A stretch of DNA of 64,000 nt from Citrus sinensis (lineage: Eukaryota > Streptophyta > Magnoliopsida > Sapindales > Rutaceae), in the NCBI RefSeq assembly GCF_022201045.2, contig NC_068563.1, positions 2,666,001 to 2,730,000 of the forward strand, given 5' to 3'. Below the pieces are notes generated by a model that ran no database searches, was not told where the DNA came from, and saw nothing but the letters and a program-made list of their open reading frames with translations. This document shows positions 12,201 through 23,111 of this stretch, piece by piece. How positions within the stretch are numbered: position 1 is the stretch's first letter; every line of letters starts with the position of its first letter. The position numbers and the translations under genes were made by a program.

Positions 12201-14377
12201 ACGAGACAACTCGGACACAGCAATTTCAGTCGAAGGAGCCTACTCAAGAAATTCAAATGAGTTAAAACTCCAAACACCAAAACTAGAGAAACGGGAATAC
12301 ATATTTAAGAGGAAAAAGAAAACCTCAAAACAAATAGATCTAACTGAATGAATGCAATTAGTCATTAATACATAAAGTGTCATTAAAGAAGCGTAGGTTA
12401 CACTGGTCTTATTAAAAGTACTTAATTATACTGTTCAAGCAATAATGAATATTGAAAATCAAGTAAAAGGAAATGTTGCCAGCACAATCAGAAGATGGTA
12501 AATAAAACTTATTTGAAGCAACAACTCCATGGATATTCTTCAAATTTTGTTAATCCTCGAACAACATGCAGTCATTAATTGTGTTATCATACTAATTTCT
12601 ATGATAGAAAGCCATTAAAACCATTAAAATTAGGAAATAATTGTAAAACAAAATCAATAGGCAACATAGGTTCTCGATCTTCATAAAATATCCAAGAAAA
12701 ACAGAGAATCAACAGAATGAAAAGCCAAAGTTGAATACATGCTAAACCTTATTAGATATATGAAGTTTTGGTACATATGAAAGCAATTGATAGTAAGAGG
12801 GACTGTGAGTAAGCATCTAAATGATATTCCCACCTCAGTGGTAATTTCAACTGGTTAGTATAAATTATGAATCTTACTCCAATGCTTCGCACTATCCATA
12901 AGCTCACAGCCATCAATAGTCCTACTCCACTTTTATTGAAAGCCAGAGACTCTTCAAAAATGATCCCTGTATACCCAATTCCAAATAACAGTGCCATCGC
13001 AAGATCCTATTTACAGAAACTCGATCAGATCAACTAAAACATGTCACACACCAACTGAAAATAATATGTGTGCTTTTTCTACTCAGAGACAACTAAGCCA
13101 TATGAACCTGGAAAACAAAACCCAGACAAGACGGAGATAAACCTGATTGGCAGCAACCCATGAGTGGTTTATTGCAACTGCCCCTGTGATAGCTGCTGCA
13201 AACACTGCAAGAGCCTTCAGCAAATCAGTCTTTGGTTGGTAATTGGCTTCAAAATCACTTGAGCTTGTTTCATCAAGTGAACATAAAGGATCACATGTTC
13301 CAGATGATGATTCCAGTTCCTGATTACAACCTAAAGGGTCAATGTGAAGCAACACAACTGGCAGGAAGACACAAGATGCAGCATAAATGATAATAACATT
13401 TTTCATAGTGACATCCAATTCACTCCTTAACAATTTAAAACCAAGTAGGACTTGTTACATACTTCAACTCAGAACTCCATAAACAAATAGACACTGCTAT
13501 AACAATTGAATAGCTTTTCAACATTGCCCTGCAGCAACTGACGGCCAATCTGAAGCTGGCATTTAAGCAAAAAACAACTTAAATTTTCAGCTTAATGGGC
13601 CAAGATTGCATCTGTGAACTGACTGCAAAATATTTCAAATTAAGATGCAAAACCTCAAAAATTAATAAACTTCCAAACTACTCCCATGAATTTAATCAAA
13701 ACTTTTAACACCACTTAATAAATTTTTTTAATCCAGAATTACACATGCTTAACCAATGTCCTTCACCCAAATTCATGAAATAGCTAAACAAAGAAATGGG
13801 TAATCTCAAAAAATGAAAACGTTAACAGACAATAGGAGCTATTTCTTATTCACCCACGCCTACACAATATATTGATCCGAATTCATATATTAGCAAAATA
13901 GATAAACGGGCTGTCTTAAAAATTGAATATTGAGTAAGAAAAAAATGATTTACCAAAACCAGGAGAACAAGAACACAAACATTCAAAAAAGTTGAGCTGT
14001 CTTTATACATGCTTAATCAAATCGCCAATCAATAACTACAAAATTTGCAAAACATGAAGGAAAGCGCAACTGGCTACTCATAAAGACTTGAACTTTTCAT
14101 GACAAAGAATGTAAAAGAGAACCTGGAACTGCTTTTGATTGTTGGGTTGTTGTTGAGCTTCTTGTTGAATTGAAGAAGAAGACTCTCTTGCCTTATCTTC
14201 AGCTCTTGCAAGAACCCCATTGCCAAGCAATCTTGGACCTCTAATTCTACATTGATAAGTATCAAAGCTAGACAAAGAGTGAAGTGATGACACAGAAGTG
14301 AGAGATGGAGAGTGAAGTGAACGTTTCTTGAATTGCTGCAGTGGAGAGAGGTGGGTCCCTATTGATAAGGCAGCCAT
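9257..14377 (-). CDS. NHD1: Sodium/proton antiporter NHD1, chloroplast envelope (NhaD type)
   Basis: Ten exons on the minus strand: 14377-14123, 13319-13143, 13006-12878, 12239-12063, 11835-11729, 11323-11203, 10337-10276, 10165-9863, 9755-9461 and 9376-9257. They close in frame to 581 residues. The protein is a polytopic NhaD-family antiporter thought to export Na+ from the plastid stroma in exchange for protons. Diagnostic stretches include FGIGYTGIIFEESLAFNKSG, FFLLGAMTIVEIVDAHQGF, SSILDNLTSTIVM, NAGGAWTPIGDVTTTMLW and a second IDNVPLVAATMGMYDL. The two NLTST/NVPLVAA-type Asp-Asn helices are the expected ion-binding segments. The first ~60 residues are Ser-rich and basic, as in a transit peptide, ending near VLARAEDKA. 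Introns reach about 1.2 kb. One donor choice (GGGTG|GTGGG at 12063) gives Ile rather than Val before GFVTFF. It is divergent from SEP1. Confidence 0.93.
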
Positions 14378-14849
14378 TAAAGATTAGCTTTTTAAAGAAA
14401 TTTTATCAAAATGAAAGGTGGAAGAACAAGAAGAAAGAGGAAGTGGCTTTAACTTTTAATTGGTATTTTCTTCTGTTGTAGTGTTTTACAAGTTGCATGG
14501 AAGTGACTGAGAAAAGATGAGAAGGGGGGAAGAGGTTAAAATGAAAATGGCTATTTCCAAGATGAAAATTGGTGTGGTTTTAGTAGAAATAGGAGTGGTG
14601 TTAGTAGTGACTAATAACTTTCTTGTATTTGTCGAACATTTTCTCCTCGTAAAAGGGAAGAATGTATAGTCATGCAAAATTAACTTATTGAATTACTTCT
14701 AGAATAAAAATTCTGGTGTAGCTAAAAGGACAAAACAAGACACGTGTCAATTTCTCACTCTCTCAAATGCCTGGTCATCTTTCCAACAGAGACTAGATAG
14801 ATATTGAGAGGTTGTCTAGTTCATTCTCGCCTTGCAAATTCACCAAAGA
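14378..14849. promoter_or_regulatory. Shared divergent promoter of NHD1 and SEP1 with palindromic G-box
   Basis: Only 472 bp separate the two start codons, and both products are plastid membrane proteins. The perfect 10-bp palindrome GACACGTGTC at 14739-14748 contains a CACGTG G-box, bound in plants by bZIP and bHLH (including PIF) factors and common in light- and stress-regulated promoters. It lies about 100 bp from the SEP1 start and 360 bp from the NHD1 start. That one site serves both genes is inference. Confidence 0.55.
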
Positions 14850-16785
14850 ATGGCGTTAGCCCAAGTCTCAGCTTCTCTTTCCCTCTCCGTTAGTGGTACC
14901 TTCTCTTCTCTGTATCCTTCTCTAAGTTTTACAGTTTCACTAATCTCATATACTTGGTTTTTTGTCTTTAATGTTGCAGATGCTTTTGCTTTCAGTTCGG
15001 CGAAGACTCGCACCATTTCTCGATTACCCACGTCGAGTCATGCTAGAATTGGGACCACTTTTGCCACTGGCTCTCCACTTTGTAAGGATTGCTGCTTCCA
15101 TTTGTTATGAATATATGCTGTGGCTCTAAGCCTATAACATTCTCGTCAATATTATCAGTTTAATGAGGTCTTGGAAACCTTGCGTATTCATAAGAATTAA
15201 GAACCCACAGATATTTATGTGAAGTTGGACTAACTGTCTTTTTGCGCACTGACCTAGAGCTTTGATTGATCTTAAATGTTTTGCTTCAAGTTATGGTTTG
15301 GATTTAGGTGTTCTGGCTTTTATTCCACAGCTCTTTGGAATAGAATCACTAGTTGGGGGGTAATGGTTGTTTCCTGAAGCACACTAGAAGTTGTGCTTTC
15401 GAAATCAAGTAGAAGCATGGCACTAGCAACTGTACTTTAAATCTTTGTGCTGCGAATGATATTCACTTTTCTTGAAGGCTCTGTTTTAAATTGGGACTGT
15501 ATAGCAATCAATATAATGCATGTCTAGAAATGTTTTTTTACCATTTCTATGTCCATTAGTGTTAAGATATTTGGTCTTATACTTGATGCTGTCTTTCATT
15601 TCAATAGTATGGAGAATTTCTCCTCAAAGGAAGTGTTTGCAGAAAGCAACTTCAGTTACAATAAGATGTGAGCAGGGTACCAAGGGCCGTAACAGTTTGG
15701 ATGTATGGCTGGGTCGGCTTGCAATGGTTGGCTTTGCAGTGGCTATTAGTGTTGAAATATCAACTGGCAAGGGACTTCTGGAGGTATGACATGCTCTTTG
15801 TGTGTTTTCTAATTCTGATCCAATAAACTATTGCCTTTCAGATGCAAACATAAGTTTTAAGTATCATTCTTGATGTTTTTGCCAGTTAACGTGATATAGC
15901 TCAGAATTGTTTGATTGTTAACAAAGAATTAGAAACCTATCCGGTTCAGATAATATACTAGACACTTATATAAGGCCAGAAATAACGGAGTTGAGTAAAT
16001 GATATAGTTTTTTTTTTTTTTGGGTAAAAAAACAAAGACAAATCAAAAACAAAGAATGCTAAGGGTAGAACGACTTGATTAGTAATGAACCCAGAATATT
16101 CTTGGCTTATGTATTGTTTGATTGCCTAATTGGGAGGAAACCTTTAGCCTGATGTGAATTACTCCTTTCGCTTTAATGCATTTGGGCTTCAATATCAGGC
16201 ACACAAGAGAGCAAATAGAAAGCACTTCCTCTTTCTGTGCTTTAGACAAAGTAGGCTTTAACAAGTTTTGTCCCCTTGAAAGATATGCTTCTCAAAGAAG
16301 CTACTCTTGTCGAAGAGCTTAGAATGTAGAGTGGATGGAAGCTTCGCAATACATTGTACAGGCACAGAATACCTCCGCCCACCTCCCCCCCTCCTGAGAA
16401 AAAGAAAAATATAAATTCACACACATAATTGACATATTTTTTACCCACTGTCTGAAAATGCCAAACTCAGGGTGGCGAAGACAATAATGAGTTGATGGGT
16501 CTAATCCTGGGCAAATGATTTCAATTTAATGATTTCTTTGCTGTTCTCCATTTTGTTGGTTTCAAATCCATGCCTGAAATTCTCTGAGTCCCTAATTTCA
16601 GCACTTAAAGCCTACTCAAAATATAAAAGCACTTATGAGCAATTATATAACTACATCCATGTCTATTTTTTGTTTTGCAGAATTTTGGGCTTACATCACC
16701 CTTGCCAACAGCAGCCTTGGCAGTTACAGCATTAGTTGGTGTTTTAACGGCAGTATTCATCTTCCAATCTGCCTCTGAGAATTAA
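14850..16785 (+). CDS. SEP1: Stress-enhanced protein 1, thylakoid LHC-like protein
   Basis: Four exons: 14850-14895, 14980-15081, 15608-15783 and 16681-16785, joining in frame to 142 residues. This is a two-helix member of the extended light-harvesting (ELIP/SEP) family. These proteins sit in the thylakoid membrane, bind or are thought to bind chlorophyll and pigments, and rise under high light. The transit-peptide region ends near residue 70. The first helix (about 81-103) carries the chlorophyll-binding-type sequence WLGRLAMVGFAVAISVEI followed by TGKGLLENFG. The second (about 118-138) is hydrophobic, ending VFIFQSASEN. It matches Arabidopsis SEP1 closely in length and in the C-terminal half. 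The 46-nt first exon would be missed by a frame search alone. Confidence 0.93.
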
Positions 16786-17443
16786 TCACACTGGATGTTG
16801 CTTTTTGGTCTGTAAAGTCTTACTGATGATACTTAATAGCTACATCTTTTGTTCATTAATTGCAATTTTGTCTCAAACTGACACTTGAAAAATGTACTCA
16901 TAATGGAAATTTTTATGTTGAGACTTTCCTAATTTTTTTGTTTCATTACATGAATTAACTTACTGTTACATATGCTCCCGCTCAATATCGCAAAAGTTGG
17001 TTTAACGCAAGAGCTTCTGTTAGATTACTTCTGATAATCGAGTAAAGCATCTGGTGCAATGATTAGATTGGTTTCTGATTTAAAGATCTATTGCAAAAGA
17101 TGATCGAAAGAATCAATCCATGGTGCTTAGTCTTTGTTTCATGTATGGACAAGTGTATGCTTGGCTTTTCGGAAAGTTATGAGCATATTATATTTCAACC
17201 TCCAGCCATACAGCAGACAGAATCTCGTCTAGTCCCACTATTGTTTTAAATTGTCCTGGCAACAACTGCTATTAGTCAAGAGACCAAATCAGCTTCATTC
17301 TTTACTTCTATCAGAACTTATTCTCTTCACCTTTCTAGTGCCATTTCTTTTGAAACCTTCGAAGATTGTCACACCGGAAAATCAATTCTTCATATTTTTG
17401 TTCTCGATTTTGAGTATGTTTCTTTAGTTTGATCAATTGTGCA

Positions 17444-19049
17444 ATGGGCAAACTCATATCTAGACTTACAAAGAGGTTCTTTCCACAATGTAGAATTAAG
17501 CTTCTGATGGTGGGTCTAGATGCTTCTGGGAAAACAACAATTCTGTACAAGATGAAGCTTGGAGAAATCGTTACAACTACACCAACAATCGGTGTCTGCC
17601 CTTCTAACTCTTGCTTTGATAATTTTTTTCAGCCTTTACGTCTGATTCTTTCTCTCCCTATATATAGCTGTTGTTTCTTTTTTTCTCTGTTTATTTACAT
17701 CTTTGAGTCTGACTGGTCTCCCACACGGTGACTTCACATTTGTTAGCATAAAATCCATAAAATCATTATGAACAACATATAAACTTCTTATTTATAACAT
17801 TGTTAACTATAACCATATAATAATGACCAGAATAAGGAATAAACCTTAGTATATTTGAGCAGAAAAACTGTTTTTGCACAAAATTTTATTCTATTATACT
17901 TTTGAGATATAAGATGATCTTTCTGGGTTGATTCTTCCTTCATTAAACGGGGTGATTTCTCTTCTTAATTTGCTCTCGTTTCAAAATTTTCCATCTTCAA
18001 ATAAGTTAATGATGATCTCTTGCTTCATTTGTTAATTGCCAGGTTTTAATGTAGAGGCAGTCGAGTACAAAAATAAAAGCTTCTGTGTCTGGGATGTAGG
18101 AGGTCAAAACAAGGTACTAAAGCTAATATCATTGATTCATTTCCATTGTTAGATATTTGAATTAGTAGTTAAATGAGCTGCATATTTCCAGAGGTTCTAC
18201 AAAAAGATACTTCTGGTGCAAGTATATGTGGTTGAATATAAGGGAAATAACAGAATATTTCATTTGATATAGATTTCAATGAGATTGACGTTTCATTTCC
18301 CTTACGGGAAAATTGTGCAAAGATTAATCTTGCTCTATTATGTAAACAGATACGGGCGTTATGGAGACATTACTTCCGGGACACACTTGGACTTACCTTT
18401 GTGGTGGACAGCAGTGACAGAGAAAGAATCTCAGAAGCTCGGAATGAGCTGCATCGGATTTTGAGTGATGTTAGTAAGCTCATAATTTCTGAAAAAATAA
18501 TTTGTTTACTTGTCAATATTAGAAGAATCTTTCACTATAATCTTAGTCCCTTTGATGAATTTCACTTTTTGGATCATTCCAAGTTCCACGCTGAGCATGA
18601 AGACCAATATTTGCATTCCCATTTCCATTTTGCAGAATGAGCTGAGCAATGCTGCACTACTTGTCTTTGCCAACAAGCAAGATTTACCAAATGTTATGCC
18701 TACTGCTGAAGTTGCGGATAAACTTGAACTTTACTCTCTTGGTCAGCGTCGCTGGTAAAAACTAGCTTCTAATCATTGCTTTTCACAGACTGATGGACAT
18801 CTGTTGAAATACTAAACTAGTAGTCTATAAGCTGGGGTGATTATAATCAGTTCCTAGATTTTATTCGTGTGATATATTTTACAATTAAAATGCTGGGAAT
18901 AGAATGGCGACAGCAGAGCTAATGCTTTGATTGGTGATGTTTTGTGAATCTTCTTATTCAGGTCTATCCAGAGTTGTTCTGCAATCTCTGGCCAGGGTCT
19001 CTATGAAGGTCTTGATTGGTTATCCAACAATATCTCAGTGAAAAACTGA
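17444..19049 (+). CDS. ADP-ribosylation factor, ARFB1-like small GTPase
   Basis: Five exons: 17444-17591, 18043-18113, 18350-18469, 18636-18754 and 18962-19049, giving 181 residues, the standard ARF length. The start at 17444 was chosen over the frame's upstream ATG (17429) because it gives MG at the N-terminus, the myristoylation site of ARFs. P-loop GLDASGKT is at 24-31, the switch I threonine in PTIGFNVE at Thr48, WDVGGQ at 66-71, NKQD at 126-129 and CAIS at 159-162. All GTP-binding motifs are intact. ARFs recruit coats and lipid-modifying enzymes to Golgi and endosomal membranes. The N-terminal [12 protein letters not shown] and the weaker match outside the G motifs point to the plant-specific ARFB rather than the near-invariant ARFA1 class. 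Spacing to SEP1 is 658 bp, same strand. Confidence 0.9.
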
Positions 19050-19667
19050 CCATCACAGCTTCACTGGTTTCGTTAACAAAAATGGAGAGATTAACTCTAC
19101 CGATTGAACGAGGCCTTCATCTCTCTTGATAGAATTGGGAAAATGTTGGGGCCAAGCATGTATCACACAGCTATTAAGTACTTAAACAGCCCCTTGGTAT
19201 ATGGCTTGAACCATTGGTTGACAAGCAGCAAACAGAGTTCTTAAGCCGGCTATTTATTTGATGAAGAATAATGCTGTTATAATCAACCGCAGAAGAATTG
19301 ATGCTGCGATGGCATTTGCTAAAAGATGTGGAGTAGACTTGTACCAGGCATGTTAATAAGTTATACAAAAACTGCACAAAATCAATGCACAATTTTAAGA
19401 TGATCAGTCCTTTGTGATAGTTTTTTTTTCCCCTTCATTTTTGAAAGGTCGTTCATGATAGTTCAATGCACAAAATTTGATCATAAATCAAACACAAAAC
19501 TTTGCAACATAGTGCAGTTTTATAATTTCAAAAAAGATAATATAATGAACAAATGAAGATACAAAAGAGTACATTTCCTCTTCTGTGGGGGTTGCGGAGT
19601 GGTGGTGGTGGTCAGGGGTGGGGGTGGGGGTGGGGTTGGCATATTCTCCAAGTCGTGGACTCATAAG

Positions 19668-21108
19668 TCAGACATCCATAGATTGAGCTCTATCTGAAGT
19701 CTTTGACTTCCCCTTTCTTTTTTTACTTCCATTTTTATTCATCTTTTTCTTCGGTTTCTCATCCGAAACACGTTGTGTGCTCTCTAAATGTTGATTAATG
19801 GCAGCCAATGGATCCACCTGGAAAGCAGGATGGTTGAGAACTGTGCTCAACTGTTTCCCTTCCTTCAATCTATTAATCAAAACGCACCCATTACTTCTAT
19901 GTCATGATAGACAAGTACAAAAGTGAAGCACAAAAATAATATGGCATAAGAAAATTTGACAGGGTAATATAGCCTTGAACTACGCACATTAGTTTTTGCC
20001 TGGCTTTGCAGTTCAACTTTAAGTCGGCTGCTGGAATTGGTTGCCGAGGAGCTTTTAACTCTGGAAGGGATTCTGAGAGAGTGGAGAGGTTGTATACTTT
20101 CAATTTCTTTTGTCGGCCTCTAAGCTTCTTCTTCTGTTTAAACAAATTAGTTTTATTAGCTCATACTACACATGATGTATAACTTTAAAGGTAAAGCGAT
20201 TTTATAGCTAAAGGTAAGCATTCACACATTATATCATTAAAAGTTGAGAGGTATAGCTGTTAAAATAAAAGTTGATACAAAATGAAGATATAATCATGCA
20301 TCTACGTCAAGAAAAGGCCGTATATTTTAAACATTCCATAACAACAGAGAATTCAACTGCGTATCAGTGCCAAAGCTATCGGCTAGGATACTGGTCTGCC
20401 TTGAAATCTTTTGCTTTATGAAGTGCAAACACGAGTTATTAGTCCTCTCAAAGTGTGCTATGTCATTAACAAATTCAGTAAAGGAAATAAAAATATCAAC
20501 TCGGTTCAAGCTTTCCCTTAATGAAATTTTACTTGACATGACACCGTTGGTCAAAATTTTCCATGAAAAGTACACCACTTTCCCCTCATCTCTCCATGTA
20601 CTAATGTTGCAGCATGCGGAAGTTGCTCAAAGAAACGTGCATTTTCGGGGTTCAGGGAGTTCAAAAACACAGCAGCAATTCAATAGATGGTTGAAGAAAA
20701 ACAAAGAAAATAGTTTGAAAGTAACATCATCACCTTTGTAATGGCCTTTTTGGCAGTCAAGGAAGCAACAGTATCCCTAACCTCTGCACAAAACGATAGC
20801 AAAAAATAAATTAGCAATTTTCCAGTCAATTAACAGATAAAACTATTGATTTTTAATTTTTTTTAATATCGTTTTTAGAATTCAAACTCACTGGAATAAA
20901 ACTGGAGCTTCTTTTCGAATTTGCGATCGGATTTAGTCGATGATTCTGCTCTGCATCAAATTATTTTGAGTAAGATAAGTAAGCCAAAAAACAAAAATTT
21001 TATCTACCAACGGATGAACCCACAAAATTTATATATTAATTATCCCACAGAACCAAAAAAAAAAAAAAAAAGGCGACCAATTCTTACTTTGCGCTTGATT
21101 TTCCCATT
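19668..21108 (-). CDS. SLX9-like ribosome biogenesis protein
   Basis: Five exons on the minus strand: 21108-21089, 20950-20892, 20783-20734, 20133-19988 and 19869-19668, closing to 158 residues. The first coding exon is only 20 nt (MGKSSAK across the junction). The protein is small and basic, with a conserved core reading KKLQFYSKVRDTVASLTAKK, then KKLRGRQKKLKVYNLSTLSE, LPELK, a Cys-Lys-x-Arg-Gln segment and KEGKQLSTVLNHPAFQVDPL. This is the plant SLX9 / FAM207 pattern. Yeast Slx9 binds pre-40S particles in the nucleolus and aids 18S rRNA processing and export. The C-terminus is Lys/Ser-rich, like a nuclear or nucleolar signal. The family assignment rests on motif memory; function in plants is inferred. 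Confidence 0.82.
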
Positions 21109-21300
21109 ATTTTAGTCTAGCAGAATAGGGATAAGGGGTTTTAGAGCAAAACAAAATTAGGGTTTTAGATTCACAATCAGCTACGGACACGATAAACACA
21201 GAGAGCGGAACGGGAGGCTTTTTCGCTTTGTGATGGCGCCAGCCCGGTCAAAATCGATTGGGTTGGGCCACATTCTGCGCTTTAGTTTCTGGCCCACTAC
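21109..21300 (-). promoter_or_regulatory. Telo-box and two site II motifs upstream of the SLX9-like gene
   Basis: On the gene's own strand the leader has AAACCCTAA (21165-21157), a telo-box. Further up lie two site II type TGGGCC motifs, at 21264-21269 (plus orientation) and 21291-21296 (minus orientation). In plants this pairing is typical of promoters for ribosomal proteins and nucleolar factors and supports the product assignment. Confidence 0.6.
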
Positions 21301-21926
21301 AAAAATAAGATTAAAATTTATCACATCTGCCCATGTAGTTTATAAAAGTTACAAGTAGGTTACCAAATCACCCATTTGTCTCATGATAGTCCATAAAATC
21401 CGTCTAGACCGCAAAAACCAATCACGAGTATCGAAGGGAGTGGTGATGCCAAACGCATGAAGGAATGGATTCAAAGAAAGACAAATGAAAACCAAGCTTT
21501 TGTATATTTTTGATAATTTTATAATATGATGACGTATAAATAGACATATAAATTCATTGATCCATACGTTATGTAAGAAAATAATTGATAAAAATAGTAA
21601 TTAAATAGATATTTAGTTGATTTATTTAATGACTGTAAGGAAGTGAATCAACAATTTTTTAAAATGTGTTACAAATTTGATATGCATATTTTAGTGCTTA
21701 CCATATAGTCCACTCTTTACGATATAAAATATCAAAAAATAATTATTTATTTCTATGATGTGTGTGGCTAAAATCTAAAAACGTAAGAGAAAAAAAAATT
21801 ATTGGATTTCATTTACATAAGTCTCATTACAAATAAAGTTGAAAAGATGGGTTAAAAGTACAATGATCGAATTCACAATTCCTCACGTGGGTATGGATTA
21901 AGAGAAGAGTGTTATAAAAGAATTTA
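21301..21926. other. Intergenic, no gene seen
   Basis: AT-rich DNA between the SLX9-like promoter and a Harbinger-like element. No feature recognised. Confidence 0.5.
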
Positions 21927-22947
21927 TACTGTGTTTATTTACCCATAATGAGAATTGAAATGGAGAAATCAAAATAAATAACTTGTTTACTTATTAAATT
22001 AAAGTTGGGAATGAGAATGAATTTCGTGAGCCCCTCATAAATTTTGGATTGATTACTAGAATTGTGATTCCTTAAGAGGGGGTTGGGAATGGGAACCCAT
22101 TCCCTGAAATGACAAAATTATCCCCACTACACTTTAAATATACCCAAAATACGCTCTTTGGAAATTGAAAAAAAAACTGAAAATTTATTATTATTATGAA
22201 ATTCAGTTATTATTGTTACTATTATTGTTGTTGTTATTATTATAATAATAAAATTTACTAGTATTGTTGTTGTTGTTATTAATTTATTAATTATTACTGT
22301 TAATTATGTTTATTTTAATTATTATAAAATTTACTATTATTGTTGTTGATGCTATTGTTATTAATTTATTAATTATTATTATTAATTATTTTTTAATTAC
22401 TATTATTAATATCATTATTATAATTATTAATTATTTTTTATATTATAAAATTTATTATTATTGTTGTTATTGTTATTAATTTTTTAATTATTATATTTTT
22501 TTATCTATTTATTATTTTAATTATCATCATCATCATCATCATCATCATCATTACCATTATCATCATCATCTTCAAATGACAATAATTAATAAAGGGTATT
22601 TTAATAAATTATTAATGATATTATTTTTAATAATATTATTATTATTAACAATCATTTTTATAATAATAAAAATCATAAATAATAATGATGATGATGATGA
22701 TGATGATAGTTATTATTATAATTAACTAAGGGCATTTTAGTAACTTGTAATAATTTAACTTATTCCAATTCTAATTCCAAGATAAAATAAACATATCAAT
22801 GAGATTTCAGTCCATTCTCATTCCGATTGCTGTAGCTCAAGTAAACAACTTATTTTAATTCTTATTTCTCATTCACATTTCAACTCATTCCTATCACAGT
22901 CTATTTGGATTCCAGCTCATTCCGGTTGCTGACAAGTAAACGCAACA
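21927..22947. mobile_element. PIF/Harbinger-like non-autonomous element
   Basis: Left end TACTGTGTTTATTTAC and the reverse complement of the right end TGTTGCGTTTACTTGT form imperfect inverted repeats. The inverted similarity continues irregularly inward through GAATGAGAATG / GGAATGAGAATGG-type words. A TTA trinucleotide flanks both sides (21924-21926 and 22948-22950), the duplication used by PIF/Harbinger and Tourist elements. The interior carries no gene; it is almost wholly trinucleotide repeats arranged as an inverted repeat. Confidence 0.6.
22180..22715. repeat. Inverted trinucleotide microsatellites (ATT/GTT, ATC, GAT)
   Basis: Long runs of TTA/TTG triplets lead to an ATC array near 22525-22570. 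After a short spacer a GAT array follows near 22684-22708. The ATC and GAT arrays are reverse complements, so the segment can fold into a large hairpin. Confidence 0.85.
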
Positions 22948-23111
22948 TTAATGCATTATGGACTAATTTGTTATATTGGTAAATTTTACAACCAAATTTG
23001 ATAATTCTAAAACGTTTGAACATTTTCTCGGGAAAATATTTTCGACGTTCTGCAGAAAAAGTACTGGAGTTCTGTTAACCTGTAACCGTGTTTCAAAAAC
23101 AGAGAAAAGGA

